DNA of 64,000 nt from Distichodus sexfasciatus (taxonomy: Eukaryota > Chordata > Actinopteri > Characiformes > Distichodontidae): positions 1 to 64,000 of the forward strand of contig JAVGVS010000298.1 of assembly GCA_032718565.1 (NCBI GenBank). Direction: 5' to 3'. Position 1 is the first letter of the stretch; each line of letters begins with the position of its first letter. The notes under the pieces are model-generated. The model was given only the letters and a program-made list of their open reading frames with translations. It did no database searches and was not told the DNA's origin. The position numbers and the translations under genes are program-made. Below are positions 23,806 through 35,401 of the stretch, in pieces.

Positions 23806-24332
23806 TTCCCAAAAGCATAGCTACTAACTACATTAGCAACTATCATAGTGTACACTAGCAACTAACATAGTGTACACTAGCAATTAACATAGTGCACATT
23901 AGCAACTAACATAGTGTACACTAGCAACTAACATAGTGCACATTAGCAACTAACATAGTGTACACTAGCAACTAACATAGTGTACACTAGCAACTAGCAA
24001 CTAACATAGTGCACATTAGCAACTAACATAGTGTACATTAGCAACTAACAGTGAACACTAGCAACTAACATAGTGTACATTAGCAACTAACAGTGAACAC
24101 TAGCAACTAACATAGTGTACATTAGCAACTAACATAGTGTACATTAGCAACTAACATAGTGCACATTAGCAACTAACATAGTGTTTGTTAGCAACTAACA
24201 TAGTGCACATTAGCAACTAACATAGTGCCCATTAGCAACTGACATAGTGCACATTAGCAACTAACATAGTGCAACATAGCAACTTGTGTAAGTTAGCAAT
24301 ACGTTAGCAACTATGCTTTTGGGAAATGTATC
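23806..24332. mobile_element. MITE carrying the minisatellite
   Basis: The ends TATTTCCCAAAAGCATAG and CTATGCTTTTGGGAAATG are inverted repeats of about 17 bp. The interior is almost wholly the 22-bp minisatellite. The flanks ATCCAGGG and ATCCCTGA are only roughly similar. Confidence 0.7.
23825..24310 (-). repeat. 22-bp minisatellite, locus 2
   Basis: About 22 units of CTAACATAGTGTACACTAGC or CTAACATAGTGCACATTAGC. It is the reverse complement of the array at 4,050-4,696. Some units are 16-18 bp (AACAGTGAACACTAGC). Confidence 0.9.
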
Positions 24333-24779
24333 CCTGAGCAACTTCAATTTTCCTAATTTCAGCGTCAGTCTCCCTGGAGCAACTTGCAGTTAGGGGTCTT
24401 GCTGAGTCACGCAATGATGATATTGCTAGAGGTAGCGTTCGTACCCAAAACCTCTTGGTTCATAGACAGGGATCATAACCACTAGACCACCACAACCCCC
24501 ACATTTGACCCATCAATGAAGGAACAGTGAGCAGTGCCCGGGGAGCAGTGCTTGGGGACGGTACCTTGCTCATGAGTACTTCAGTGGTACCGGTCCGGGA
24601 CTTGAACCGACGACCTTCAGATCACAGGGCAAAACTCCCTAACCGATACGCTTCTAACTCCCCAATTTAGTAGAACTGTGCTGTTACTTTTCTTTTTCTT
24701 GACGTGAAATTTCCAATGTAAAGTTGAAAATCTGCCACTCTTTATGAACCAGGACAATCATGGCAACATTTTCTGGCTA

Positions 24780-24935
24780 ATAAACGTGCTCAGTATGGGC
24801 TTCAGGCGTTCGTGCTGTGATCATAAGGTCACCGGTTCGAATCCCAGTCCGGTAAAGGTACCACTGAGCTGCTCACTGCTCCTTCACGGGTGGCTCGAAT
24901 GCAGAGGTCATATGTGGTAGTGGTGAAAAGTCATT
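24780..24935 (+). mobile_element. SINE-A fragment
   Basis: GTGATCATAAGGTCACCGG, box B GGTTCGAATCCC, then CTGCTCACTGCTCCTTCACG and AAATGCAGAGGTCAT-type 3' body. Confidence 0.65.
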
Positions 24936-25734
24936 ACAGGAGTTAAAACCAAAAAAAATTGAGCAGTGTATTTTTGTTAGTATTCAGCGAGTGCAAATGT
25001 GGAAAATCTCAATGTGGGCAAAAACTTTGGACTGCCTACTTAAAAATAAATAACTGCAGAATTATGGAAAATGTTTCTAAATTAGAGCATTAGAGTGACT
25101 TGTTTTGTTTAGTCTTATATTGGCTTTTAGATTACGTGGGGTTAGACCTGGACACTGCAAGCGCAACTATATTTTTGTAAAAAGTAGCTGAAGTGTGCAG
25201 ATAATTAGATAATTTGCAGGTGGATTCATTTGGTTTTTTCGTAGTTTTGTTTGTCCATCAGAACAACCGAAACCCTGTGGTTTTCATTTAATTCAGAAAA
25301 GCAACTAAATCTACGGCACAATTTACATGCACACACTTGGTCAGATCTGGAAATTGTATTTTTTATTTATTCTCCTGATGCTGACGCTGGTTCTCTGCTG
25401 CAGTGTCCGTGTTGTACTTCCAGCACTTCACAAAAACCTCAACCAAGTTGTCATGCCAACAGCGATGATGTTTACCTCAGTCATTCACGTGACTGGAGAC
25501 TGAGGCTCTCATTTAGTCCTGGACCTCGAATACAGGAGAGCAATCAACTAATTCCATGTTTAAGATTAATTATTTAAGTGTGGGAGCCAAAAGTAGCCAA
25601 AAAAGTAAGATGAAAAGAAAGAAGAAATATATAATGAAAAGGACAAAGTTAATAAAAACATTTATATATGAGTTTTTGTATGTTTTTGTGAGGATCTGAT
25701 CCCAGGATATAATAATAAAACCTGAGATTTTCTG

Positions 25735-25855
25735 AGGACATTTTAATTTGTGCAGTAACAACCAGGAAAATGCTTTTATAAAAATACGCAAGAAACTTAA
25801 AGAGGGAAAGATTTGCTTTTGGTCGCTGAGTTTAAGGTTAGGGTTTTTTAAAAAG
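25735..25855 (-). repeat. family D repeat, copy 2
   Basis: AAAGAGGGAAAGATTTGCTT, then GTTTAAGGTTAGGGTT, aligned with 2,560-2,720. Confidence 0.45.
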
Positions 25856-25867
25856 TAGCTCACAATG

Positions 25868-26435
25868 TGTCACGTCTGCGCCTCCTCCCCGACGCTCGGA
25901 CTCGCCGGAATATTAAACCTGAGGTTTGACGTGTCGCGTTTGTTTGTCTTGGTGACGGGTGTCTGCCCTTTTAAGAAGTTCCCGCCAGTCACGTCCGGTT
26001 GGTCCGCGTCATCGGTGACGGGTTCCCCTTCCTGTTGTGTGTCACTTCCTCATTGGTGCTAGTTAGCTTACCCATGCTATTTAACCAGCTCGATCCGGTT
26101 GTTTGTTACGTGTCGTCGTATTTGGTGTGTGTATCATCTCCCCTCTGTCTTCCCAGCCTACCGCCACTCTGCCCTTGAGGACTCTGTACTTGGATTCGGA
26201 GGAAACGGACAAACTTTCGTGAGTTCTGCGCTGCTCGAGCTAGCCAATTAGCCACTCAGCTATTCGGTTCTCTCTTTCATCGTGTTGGCCTCGGCTGGGG
26301 GAACTGGGCTGTTTTGCGGGAAGCAGAGGGATCCGCTTGTTCTTTATTTTTGTGTATGTAAATAAAAAGTCAGCAGTAACGTCCGCTTTTGCGTCCTCTC
26401 TACACACTCACACGCACACACCGGGATTCGTGACA
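25868..26435 (+). mobile_element. solo LTR with 5-bp target duplication
   Basis: 568 bp, beginning TGTCACGTCTGCG and ending GGATTCGTGACA, so TG...CA within a 7-bp inverted repeat TGTCACG/CGTGACA. CAATG flanks both sides exactly (25,863-25,867 and 26,436-26,440). It has TATA-like CTATTTAACC at about 26,080 and AATAAA at 26,361. No internal retroelement genes adjoin, so the element has recombined to a single LTR. The superfamily cannot be fixed from the LTR alone. Confidence 0.9.
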
Positions 26436-26839
26436 CAATGTGGATTTTTGAGATCAGAGAGTCTCCAAAAAGCCAGAATAAATTACACATTTTTCCTTTT
26501 TTGACATTCAGATGTTCTGTGAATGGAATATGCTCAGCAAATTTGCTGCTTTAGTCAGCAGCCCACTGCAACATTCATAAGAAATAAATGATATTATTAT
26601 TACTGAAATGAGAACTCTTTACTTTAGTAGTTTCAAATGATAGTAAAATTATGAACCAGGATCCTGCTCTGTTCAAATTCTACATCTTTTCTGAGATGGA
26701 CTTTTTTGCTTCTAAATTCTGAATCTCTGTCACAACTCAACAATATTGTCACGACTCTGTTTTTAAGTAAAGCCGCTTCAGTCCACAAAAGGGAGCAAAC
26801 TCGTTGCTTTATATATATATTGTTATATATATATATGTT

Positions 26840-27260
26840 TATTTGACAGCAAGCTTTCCTTCTTGCACACCTCCCATTTAAATCAAACTTATACAGTCTC
26901 TTTCTGATGGTAGGGACATCTACCTTGACATCAGCTGTAGTTAGAGGCTTCTGTATGTCCCATGATGACATTTTAGGAACTTTGGAGACTTCTTTCAGCA
27001 TGTTGTGGTCTGCTCTTGGGCTGCACTTGCTTGGACGGCCTGACCTGGCCATGTTGGCAGTTAATTTAAAAGTTCTCCTCTTACAAATTTTCCAAGAACG
27101 GCTGATTTAAAAGCCTCTTGACATCGTTTTATAACCCTTTCCAGACTCATAAACATCAACAATTGTTGTTCTGAAAGCTTCAGAGAGCGCTTGATCTAAC
27201 CATGGTGAAGGCACTCAACAATGTCAACAATCAAGAGCAAACCAATCTCTTAAATAAGAC
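26840..27260 (-). pseudogene. Tc1/mariner-type transposase relic
   Basis: The minus-strand frame reads MARSGRPSKCSPRADHNML, then DIQKPLTTADVKVDVPTIRK and RLYKFDLNGRCARRK. GRPxKxSP followed by a helix-turn-helix and TIRxxLxxxxxxGRxARRK is the Tc1 DNA-binding domain. The catalytic DDE half is not found; a (TA)n run at 26,809-26,838 interrupts the frame. It is a dead fragment. Confidence 0.7.
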
Positions 27261-27587
27261 AGTTTCCACCAAAAAGCTCAGTAAGAATGTTCTAATCATT
27301 TTAACCTTATGTTGTGCACCTGAGTGTAACTTTAGACATGTTAAATATGAATGAATGTGAGGGTGTCCTAATGTTTTCCTCAGTATGAATTGGCATTTTA
27401 GTTAATTCCATTTGTTAAATAAATTAGTTTCTCGTTGTAGCTAGATAGATAGATATAATCTGAAAGATTTAATATTGATATGTTGAAATTTCTTAATAAA
27501 AGATGAAATATTTAATGAGTGTCCTAACTTTTTCAGGATTTTAAAGCATTGCAGCATGCATCAAAAAAAGTCTGTAAACAAAGTTTT

Positions 27588-27783
27588 GACTAAGATTATT
27601 CATTTGCCATTTAGAAGACACCCTTATCCAGTATCCAGAGCAACTTCCACTTTCCTCATTTCAGCGACAGTCTCCCTTCAGCAACATGGGGTTAAGGGTC
27701 TTGCTCAGGGGCCAGAGATAGCAGTGTGCCAGGTAAGATTCGAATCCACAACCTCTTTGTTCAGAGGTGAGCATCGTAACTAA
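27588..27783 (-). mobile_element. SINE-B copy, unbroken
   Basis: The reverse strand has a tRNA-like head with GTTGTGGATTCGAATC (box B), body GAGCAAGACCCTTAACCCC and tail TGGATAAGGGTGTCTTCTAA. It is the reference for the split copies at 23,771 and 51,153. Confidence 0.7.
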
Positions 27784-28150
27784 GGGTCGACCGCATATAA
27801 GCCGGGCCGATATCGGTGCTTAATTTTGACCATCGCCAATATAAAGTAATTACAAGGTGCGCTACTGTGACTCCACTGCCGTCTCTTCTCTCTGTGCCGT
27901 TTGCTCTCGACTCGCTGCTTCATTTAATGTCCCGCCCACAACAGTCTCTGATTGGCTATACGTCACACTAGTAGCAGCCAATCAACACTGAAGCCTTGTT
28001 GTCACTCACACCACACTCACACACGAGCGCAGAATTTCAGCTGAGCTTGGGGTTTGTAAAATTCAAAATATCGGTTCCAAATATCGATTATCGGCCCCGT
28101 TAATTAGCAATAATCGGTATCGGCCCTAAAAAATATCGCTCAACCTCTCG
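27782..28150 (+). mobile_element. family F hAT-like element
   Basis: Starts AGGGTCGACCGCATATAAGC and ends AAATATCGCTCAACCTCTCG, imperfect inverted ends. The interior has ATTGGCTATACGTCACAC and CCAATCAACACTG, promoter-like CCAAT words. Similar 3' fragments are at 9,445, 29,545 and 50,598. Confidence 0.6.
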
Positions 28151-28269
28151 CTTCTCCCACTGAATTTAAAATTCCAGCAGAAACTGATCTGTGGTCAGAA
28201 GAGGTGATGTAGAGTGAAACGGTGTAAACAGCAGATGAGTTGAAGCCATAGTTACCATTTTTATTGCAT

Positions 28270-28505
28270 AAATACGCTGGGACAGTTGGTGGCGTAATGG
28301 TAGGGTGTTCACATGATCAGAAGGTCGCAGGTTTGAATCCAGTACTCATGAGCAACGTACCGTCCCCCAAGCACTGCTCCCGGGGCGCTTGTTAGCTGCC
28401 CACTGCTCCTTCACGGATGGGTTAAATGCAGAGATCACATTTGGTTGTGGTGCACTGTGTGCTGTACTATGGTGTGTTCACAATGACAAATAATCACTCA
28501 ATCAC
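28270..28505 (+). mobile_element. SINE-A copy
   Basis: GGGACAGTTGGTGGCGTAATG (A-box side), GAAGGTCGCAGGTTTGAATC (box B), then CCCCAAGCACTGCTCCCGGG and tail CACAATGACAAATAATCACT. Confidence 0.75.
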
Positions 28506-29766
28506 ATAAATTAGGGTTAAATCTTGAAATAAATAAAAGAGGTGCGTTAAATCAAATAGGTTTTATTCTTCAGCATTTTGAGCTTCATCTCCACCAGATT
28601 CAAACTTCACACCAGGCTTTGTCTTAAAACATTTCCGTCACCAAATATTATGATGTGAAAGACGCTCGTCATGCCTCATTTGCTGTGAAAATGTGAGAAA
28701 CAGAAACTTCTGTAGGGAACTTGAGGTGAAGCATGTTTGTTCTGGCACTCGGGGGCCGTTTGGTTAGAGTTTCTGTCATTACTGGGTTTGGCTGTGGCAT
28801 TTCGCAGGAACACACTTGCACGAAAAGTTAAACCTGTAACTTTATTGCTTTCAGTATTTTTGGGAAAATAATTGTAACATATTTTAGTGGTGATCATGCA
28901 CTTCAGCAACCAACAGAGCAGAAATAAACAGAATGAAGTTTAATACAAAACAGGAGAACATTGCTGCATTAAAGAAAAATCTCAGAAACTAAATATAATC
29001 ATGTTTACTACCACGAGAACATGCTGGAACAGGAGAGTGTGTGTGTCTGTTCTGAACGGGGATGAAAGCAGACTTCATTAAAGATCGATTGATTATCATT
29101 TCGTACTGTGTTAGGTGTCACGGTGTTTAGAATGCATTTCAGCCTTTAGTGTGTTTAAATTGTCTGTGAGTTTATATTGTGCAAATATATTAGCAAATAT
29201 ATTTAACTTGTTCAGATTGTGTACAAGGAGTAGCCCAAAACATGCAGTTATCACTATGTACGGGAAATGTTTTATGTAAACAAAATCATGAGAAAAGAAA
29301 GAAACAAAAAGCAATAAAGAAGAATTTGAGTAACATTCTCATCATCTTGAACTATGTCTAGTGAGGACAGAACAATTTAGATTTGTTTAACTTCATACAA
29401 AGATGGCTGCTGGCGGCTTGCTCCACTTCTGATGTTCAAAATAAAACATAAAAGTGTATCTTCTTTTGTTTGACATTTCACGGATCCCAAATGTCAACAC
29501 TTACTGAAGTTTCATGTTGGAAGTATTTGATTCTTAAACCATGCAGCTCAAAATATTGGTTATCGGTCTTCTTAATTAGTAATCATAGGTACCGGTATCG
29601 GCCTTGAACCTAACGGCCGACCCCTAGTCTTCCTACATCCTCATAAAAGCTCTCTTTCTGATTCTCTGAAACTGGAGAAAGGAAGTGTGGATAAGAGGGA
29701 GAGAAAGAGAGAGAGCTGGAGTCTTTTCCTCCATTCTTCTCCTTCTATATCGGAGCTCGGGTTCGG

Positions 29767-29880
29767 CACTCTAATGCCCCTCAAATGGGCTTATTTCCAG
29801 TTTGGCGCCGTACGCAGTCAGCACCACGTCGCTCCATCTGGGAGGCGTTACCGTGGCAGTAGGCAGAAAGAAAGAGGTTA
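29767..29880 (-). CDS. short protein-like frame, possible exon
   Basis: A minus-strand frame of about 38 codons ends at a TAG near 29,777 and reads LPTATVTPPRWSDVVLTAYG then AKLEISPFEGH. An AG dinucleotide preceded by a mixed pyrimidine stretch (CACGGTAACGCCTCCCAG) lies before TGGAGCGACGTGG. The composition is protein-like and not repeat-derived. I do not recognise it. It may equally be a conserved non-coding segment or an old insertion. Confidence 0.2.
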
Positions 29881-30089
29881 ATACAAGTCAGCAAGATTCT
29901 ACAGACTATCTGAGGGTTATGACAGTTCTCTTTTGTTACATCCACTCTCTACCTCTCTCGCTCTCTCTCTCTCTCTCTCTCTAGTCCTCTGGAGAAAAGC
30001 CTTACGCAAGCCAGATGCTGTGCAGAACCCAATCGTAAATTTTACCAAAAGGGCTTGGGTTGGCGCTGGAGGGAAGAAACCAGAGTGGA

Positions 30090-30758
30090 CTCCGTCTGGT
30101 CATGGACTTGGACAAAGAGGACTCAGGATTTTATTTGGAGACCAGTCGAGACCACAACTTTACGAGAACACAATATTACTATTAAAACTCTTTGAGACCG
30201 ACGCAGGCATTTTGCGCTGTTTATTAATGAGTGTTTTAATAACTCAGAATCCCTTTAACTTACAGAAACCACACACATACCGTCAGAATCACAAGACGTT
30301 CAACTTACCACACATTATATTCATTCCTCTGTATGTGAAATTATTTCTGAGTAATTCCATGCACAAAAACTGAAGTAATTGGTAAAAAGGAATTAATTAC
30401 ATTATTCGCGATGTGAACACTTGTGTTAGCGCTGGCGACTCTCATATGGAATGCCGTCATGCACAAAAATTTAGTTTTCTTCAAGAAAGATCAAAAGCAG
30501 CTCATCTTATAGGCCAAAAATGAGCCCAAATCAGTTCAAAATTAGCCAAAACTTAAGTATTTCTTCATTTTCAATTGATCAGAAAATATTTCTTTCAATT
30601 TTATAATGTTTATAATGCTATTCTGTGTTCAGATAGATACCAAATGGTTAATTGCTTCCAGTGAAGTGATTTCCTGCATTGGTCCGGTCTTGGTCTCACT
30701 CCGCCCTGATCTCGGCCTTGTCTCGGTCTCGGTTTAAGGGGTCTTGATCCCAACTCTA
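30090..30758 (+). mobile_element. family A hAT-like element, copy 2
   Basis: Shares TCTGGTCATGGACTTGGACA, CGTCAGAATCACAAGACG and TCTCATATGGAATGCCGTC with copy 1 and ends GGTCTTGATCCCAACTCTA. The left terminus is missing; it joins a (CT)n run and unrelated sequence at about 30,000-30,090. Confidence 0.65.
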
Positions 30759-31599
30759 CTGCATTGGTCTCTCTCAGTCAGCACAATTAATACCGAAACC
30801 TGACCACTTTCACCTAAAGAGAAGACACTTTCAGTTAAGTTGGGAGGATGAGCGTAATTAGCCGGGAATGGGGCACAAACACATCAAAACAGTGCTTAAA
30901 CTAACAAACACATTCAGTTGCATTTCACTGCATGTTGTACCAGTATAATTTGCATGTGACAAATAAAGAATCTTGAATCAGTATAAGGTGAAGTCAAGGA
31001 CTGAACAGGAGAGTGTTGCAGGCTTTAATTGTATCAATTTTGCCAAAACTTTTCTATGACACAGTCGCCTGTCCAACGCTGACTAAAACCGCCTCTGCAG
31101 AAAGCAGAAAGCAAATAAAGGAAAAATGAATTTTAATAATTGGCAGTGCTTTCCAAAGAGAAGAGAACATTTTAGGGTTGCAGGAATCCATTCAAGTTTG
31201 AACAGGTCGATGACTCAAACTCACATTTATAAATTTCTTGCTGTGAAATCATTCACAATGTAGGTGTGGAACATTTTAACAGAGGTAAAAACCTGTACAA
31301 AACCTGTCTTGAATCTGAACCTGTCGTGAAGGTCCTGGGTTCGAGCTCCGGTTTCCTCCCGCAGGTGCGCTGCAAGCTAAAAGCCCTCATTAGGTTTTCA
31401 TTCATTTTTAGCCAGGTCACGATTAAAAACCTTTCTTCTGGATTTCTTTATACTCCTCACGATTATTCCTCCAAATTGTGCCTAATCGTAACTCACCTTC
31501 GGTGCACAACAAAGCTGTGTAATTGGTGACTGATTTCTGACCAGTCAAATCCACATCACCTGTATTAAAGGCTTTTTGCTTGCAAGTGTTCCCTGCGAA

Positions 31600-31870
31600 G
31601 TATTGTCATGCCTAGCGCTGCTTACCAAGCATTCTCTGTTATTACCCTCCTGTGTTTTGAACCTCGCTCTATTTTTTTGGATTACTCTTCTGTTTCTTGT
31701 GATTTGGGTTTGATTGCCCCCGTGGACTGTGTCTTTTGGATTTGACCCCTGCCTGAATAAATACCTCGCCTTTCGTCAATTTATCTCTGTGCCCTCAACC
31801 TGGTTTCTGAGACTCTGCGTTTGGGTTCACCCACCTGTTGTTACACTGTGGTTATGTAGAGGAGCAGAAA
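31600..31870 (+). mobile_element. possible LTR or SINE fragment
   Basis: TATTGTCATGCCTAGCG, TTGACCCCTGCCTGAATAAA and TCTGCGTTTGGGTTCACCC have the wording of fish retroelement ends, with an AATAAA at about 31,757. Borders are not defined. Confidence 0.35.
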
Positions 31871-32117
31871 TAATACTGGTGAGAAACCGTGTGTAAACAA
31901 CCTGCTTCTGTAAATGTCTCATTAACCTCCTGAGATTCGGCAACATTCAAAGTCCAAGCTGTTCAGCTGGATATAAATATTAAAAATACATTTTAATTGC
32001 AAAATTACTGTCTCAATATATTGATTTTTCAAAATAAAACAAACAGCATATTCAGATGTCCACCACGAACACTGGGAATAAGGGTATCTTCCAACAGTTA
32101 AGGTGGATCAGTGGCAC

Positions 32118-32235
32118 AGTAAAACATGCTAAGGGTTGCACCGATCCAACTCTTTCAGTTCCGTTACCAGTACCGATGCCAATACATGTGCTCTAGGTAT
32201 GGGCCGAAACATCCAACAATCGCTAATCTGTGATC
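32118..32235 (+). mobile_element. hAT-type terminal fragment
   Basis: AAGGGTTGCACCGATCCAAC, then ATACATGTGCTCTAGGTATG, also found at 57,952-57,985. Confidence 0.5.
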
Positions 32236-32289
32236 AGCTCCATAGTTCTAACCAGTGCCACTGACATGATCCAGCTAATGGACCGCTAT

Positions 32290-32320
32290 TCATCTATCTA
32301 TCTACTTCATCTATTCATTC

Positions 32321-32383
<63 letters not shown>

Positions 32384-32448
32384 AACATGTCTATCTATCT
32401 ATCTATCTATATCTCATCTATTCATCTATCTATCTATCTATCTATTCA
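32290..32448 (+). repeat. (CTAT)n microsatellite
   Basis: ATCT/CTAT tetranucleotide runs with ATTCATCT and AACATGT interruptions. The I/Y/L/S open frame over it is spurious. Confidence 0.95.
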
Positions 32449-33218
32449 AACCTGACAAATGCACTCGGTTACACGTCACATCTGAGTTGGAACACGCTTC
32501 ATTTCTACACCTCCATGTATAGAAACTTGATGAACTTGTAAAAACTTTCCGCTTCATTTCTACATAAATCTGAACATGTCGTCGTCATACTGATGTGAGA
32601 ATAAACCACCAGATTTAGCCAGGTCTCATTTTAGCAGGAGTCACCACCAGATGGCCTTTTGTGCTCATAGTGCCTCCTGAAATCCACCTTACTGGAGATT
32701 TACCTTCCATAAAGTGGTGAGCAACAATGTTTAGGTAGAAGCCGCCTGGCAAGTGAACCCACCCACTCTGTTATTTCTGGGGAAAGACTGCTCTGTTTTT
32801 TCTCTTACAAAATAGTGTAAGCTTTTTCAGGCCTGTGCCAGTCAGCATTGTTTTCTCCCAGCTAACATGACTCATGCCAAGTGCTCAATGGACTTGAGAA
32901 TTCAGACCTTGCACAACGCTATTTACAGCCTATATGTGTTTCAAGGATAAAGTGGAAAGAAAATATCTTTTCCCAGGTTCACCAGAGCACTAATGCAGAA
33001 GTAGTTTTTCTTAGAGTACACCCGACTTGGGCTCTTAAATCGTCTAACATGATTAAAGCTAAAAATGCAATATTGAGGCAACTTGTAATTATAAAAGTAT
33101 GGAGCATTAATAGGAGTCATTAGGAGAATCACTTCACTCTTCACCCTGGCTTTAATCTGGAAGTAAAAGCTTACTTATGATATCCCTATTGTGCAGATTG
33201 TGGAACCTAAACCATGAT

Positions 33219-33478
33219 TCTGGGCAGTTGGTATGAACGGGCAGGGCATTTGCCCTGCGGATCAGAAGGTCGCGAGGTTCGAATCCAGGGCCGGTGTTAC
33301 CACTGTGGTAATTTCATGGAGCAAGGTACGCCCCTCAGCACTGCCTCTCGGCGCTTTGCTGCCCATCAGTTCTTCACGGATGGCTCAAATGCAGAGGCTG
33401 GGCGATGGTTGTGGTGCACTGTGCTGTGCCAGGTGTGTTCACAATGACAAATAATCACTCACTTTTACTTTTCAAAAG
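33219..33478 (+). mobile_element. SINE-A copy, most complete
   Basis: Head GGGCAGTTGGTATGAACGGG, then GAAGGTCGCGAGGTTCGAAT (box B), a body with GATGGCTCAAATGCAGAGG, and tail CACAATGACAAATAATCACT. It fits a tRNA-derived Pol III promoter head with an unrelated body. Confidence 0.8.
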
Positions 33479-33657
33479 CTGAAGCTACAGCAATGAAAAA
33501 CTCATTATAACCTTGAACTCTCTAACTCTTGACCCAGCATGTGGTGTACACGGTACAGTGTCGTATTCCTGCTTTTATCTGATTCTTGGATTAAAGCAAA
33601 CAACTTTCTAATAGGACTAAACTTCCTTTTAAGATTTTTTATATAATTTGTATAATA

Positions 33658-34251
33658 TGTGACTCTGCACGGCAAAACCAGTAGTTTGTTGCAAATTTTC
33701 AAAATTGAGCGCTATTAAACACTGATCAATTGAATCAGACAACAGGCGACTGAGATATCAACATCCAAAGCGAGCCGGTTTCTCCTGTCACGCTATGAGA
33801 ACGGAGAAATCTGCCTTTGAAGTTGACTATCAGCACTCACAGACGCTTGGTGTGGTCACAAGCACGCTTTCAGATGATGGTAGCTTACGCTGCATTCACA
33901 GCCACACGGATAGCCTACCTAAGCAAGTAGGGTTAACTGGAACTCGAGACGGAGATGGATTCGGAGAAATATCTTCTCACGCTTAGTCAACCAGTGATTT
34001 GCATCAGAATATTGAAGTAGAGCGTCAAAACAGAAACTTTTAACATTCTGCTGGAATTGAATTCTCACCTCAAGAAAGTCACGCTTAGATGGAAAGGCTA
34101 TTTTCAGCCAAATTTATTCACAACAGTACAGTATAGACCTTTCCACTGTCAAAACACTAAAAACAAAAATCCAACATTTACCCCCATGCACAAACGTCGT
34201 TTTGAAACCCTTGTTATGCATAAGTTACTGGTTTTGCTGCGGGAGGTCACA
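33658..34251 (+). mobile_element. family B element, copy 3
   Basis: A diverged copy that begins TGTGACTCTGCACGGCAAAA and ends TTTTGCTGCGGGAGGTCACA. Internal blocks such as GAGAAATCTGCCTTTGAAG and CACACGGATAGCCTACCT are shared with the other two copies. It is the most decayed of the three. Confidence 0.7.
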
Positions 34252-34806
34252 CTGCTAAACAAACTTTTTAAGTAATCCCTCCTACGCATTAGCTGATTAA
34301 GGAAAGTGAGGTAAAATGCACTTCTGCAGACTTAAGACTGATTTTCTTGAAACACTTTTGGGACTGTTCTTCGCCACACCACCTCCTCAAAAAGTGCATG
34401 AGCCCATCTGTTAGTCAACAATTGCATTATAGGTTTGCACGCTGTCTCGATTGTAAATGGACCAACAATTTTATAAAGCTTTCTTCCTAAAATGATTACG
34501 CCATAAAATTATTTCTTTATAAAAACAACTAATAGTGAAGTAGGAACCAATTTAATATAAAAGCAAAAGCAGTTTTCCAAATAATAGCAAGAAAATTTCT
34601 GTACTGCAATTAACTATCAGTCAGCTTTTATAAATATATATTTCTTATAGAAAATGAGATACATAGTAATTTATACCCTAGATTTTATAAATCTAATTTT
34701 AATCTTTTATTTTTAATTTCAAGAGCGAGTCTTTTGTGCAGCTAAATAACAATTCTCAAAAGATAAATAAAGAAATAGTCTAAAAAATCATTATGTTAAT
34801 ACACAC

Positions 34807-35095
34807 TAGGGCTGAATCAAGATTATTTTGTCGATCTCGCAACCCATTCGTATTTCTCAACGAATGGCACTTGCTGACTTTTTTTCAGAAACTAATCCTA
34901 TAGATGGTGCAATGGAAATTCCGCCCACATGATAATGAAGGAAATGTTGTCAGTATATGCATTACATTTAGTAAACTACATTTGACGGTGTGATTTGTCA
35001 ATCTTCTACAGTCAAATGGGGAAAGTAAGTCAAAATGATTTAGAGTCATTTATGAATCGTGGAACATTTTTAATCGAGACGAGTCCAAGCCCTAA
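34807..35095. mobile_element. MITE with TAGGGCT / AGCCCTA ends
   Basis: Starts CTAGGGCTGAATCAAGATTA and ends GACGAGTCCAAGCCCTAATA, about 290 bp; no clear target duplication. Confidence 0.45.
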
Positions 35096-35401
35096 TAGAA
35101 ATTCTATATATGCAAACAACTAATCAATGAAGCAGCACTGACTATAGACACATGAGGCAGTTTACCAAATTATTTTCAGTACTGTACAAACTCTTAAAGC
35201 TCTGTCAGATTTCATCATGTTTTGCTGTGAAAATGAGACAATATGCAGTAATTCAGTGTTTTCAATCCCAGTCCCCGGCGCCCACCACTTGCACATATTC
35301 GCTATTTCTGCACTTATTTGACGCTTGGTCCTACGTTGCTAATTAGTTAATCAGTAGCATCAGCTGGGTGCTGCTGTTTCCGTCAAGTCAAACCTGTGCA
35401 G

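Larger units (their letters stand above)
23771..24490 (-). mobile_element. SINE-B copy (tRNA Glu/Asp-like head) split by a MITE
   Basis: The reverse strand head reads GTGGTCTAGTGGTTATGATC, close to tRNA-Glu/Asp box A, then AACCAAGAGGTTTTGGGTAC. The body has GCAAGACCCCTAACTGCAAG, and the tail side lies before 23,808. It matches the unbroken copy at 27,588-27,783. Confidence 0.7.
23736..24665 (-). mobile_element. SINE-A copy split by a nested insertion
   Basis: The 3' part (to GTGACCTCTGCATT at 23,770) and the 5' part (from CATTTGACCCATCAATGAAG at 24,491, through GGGACTTGAACCGACGACC) make one reverse-oriented SINE-A. Between them lies a SINE-B copy, itself split. CATT is repeated at the junction. 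Confidence 0.7.

Noticed and set aside
23825..24310. Regularly spaced repeats resembling a CRISPR array
   Set aside because: Units are contiguous and diverged with no unique spacers, in a vertebrate genome; it is a minisatellite.
25251..25577. 108-codon plus-strand frame
   Set aside because: No motif, no flanking splice or promoter signal, and codon content resembles the surrounding non-coding DNA.
33219..33320. tRNA gene-like sequence with box A and box B
   Set aside because: It has no full cloverleaf or acceptor stem and continues into a repeated body; it is a SINE head. The same holds for 28,270, 24,780 and 58,985.
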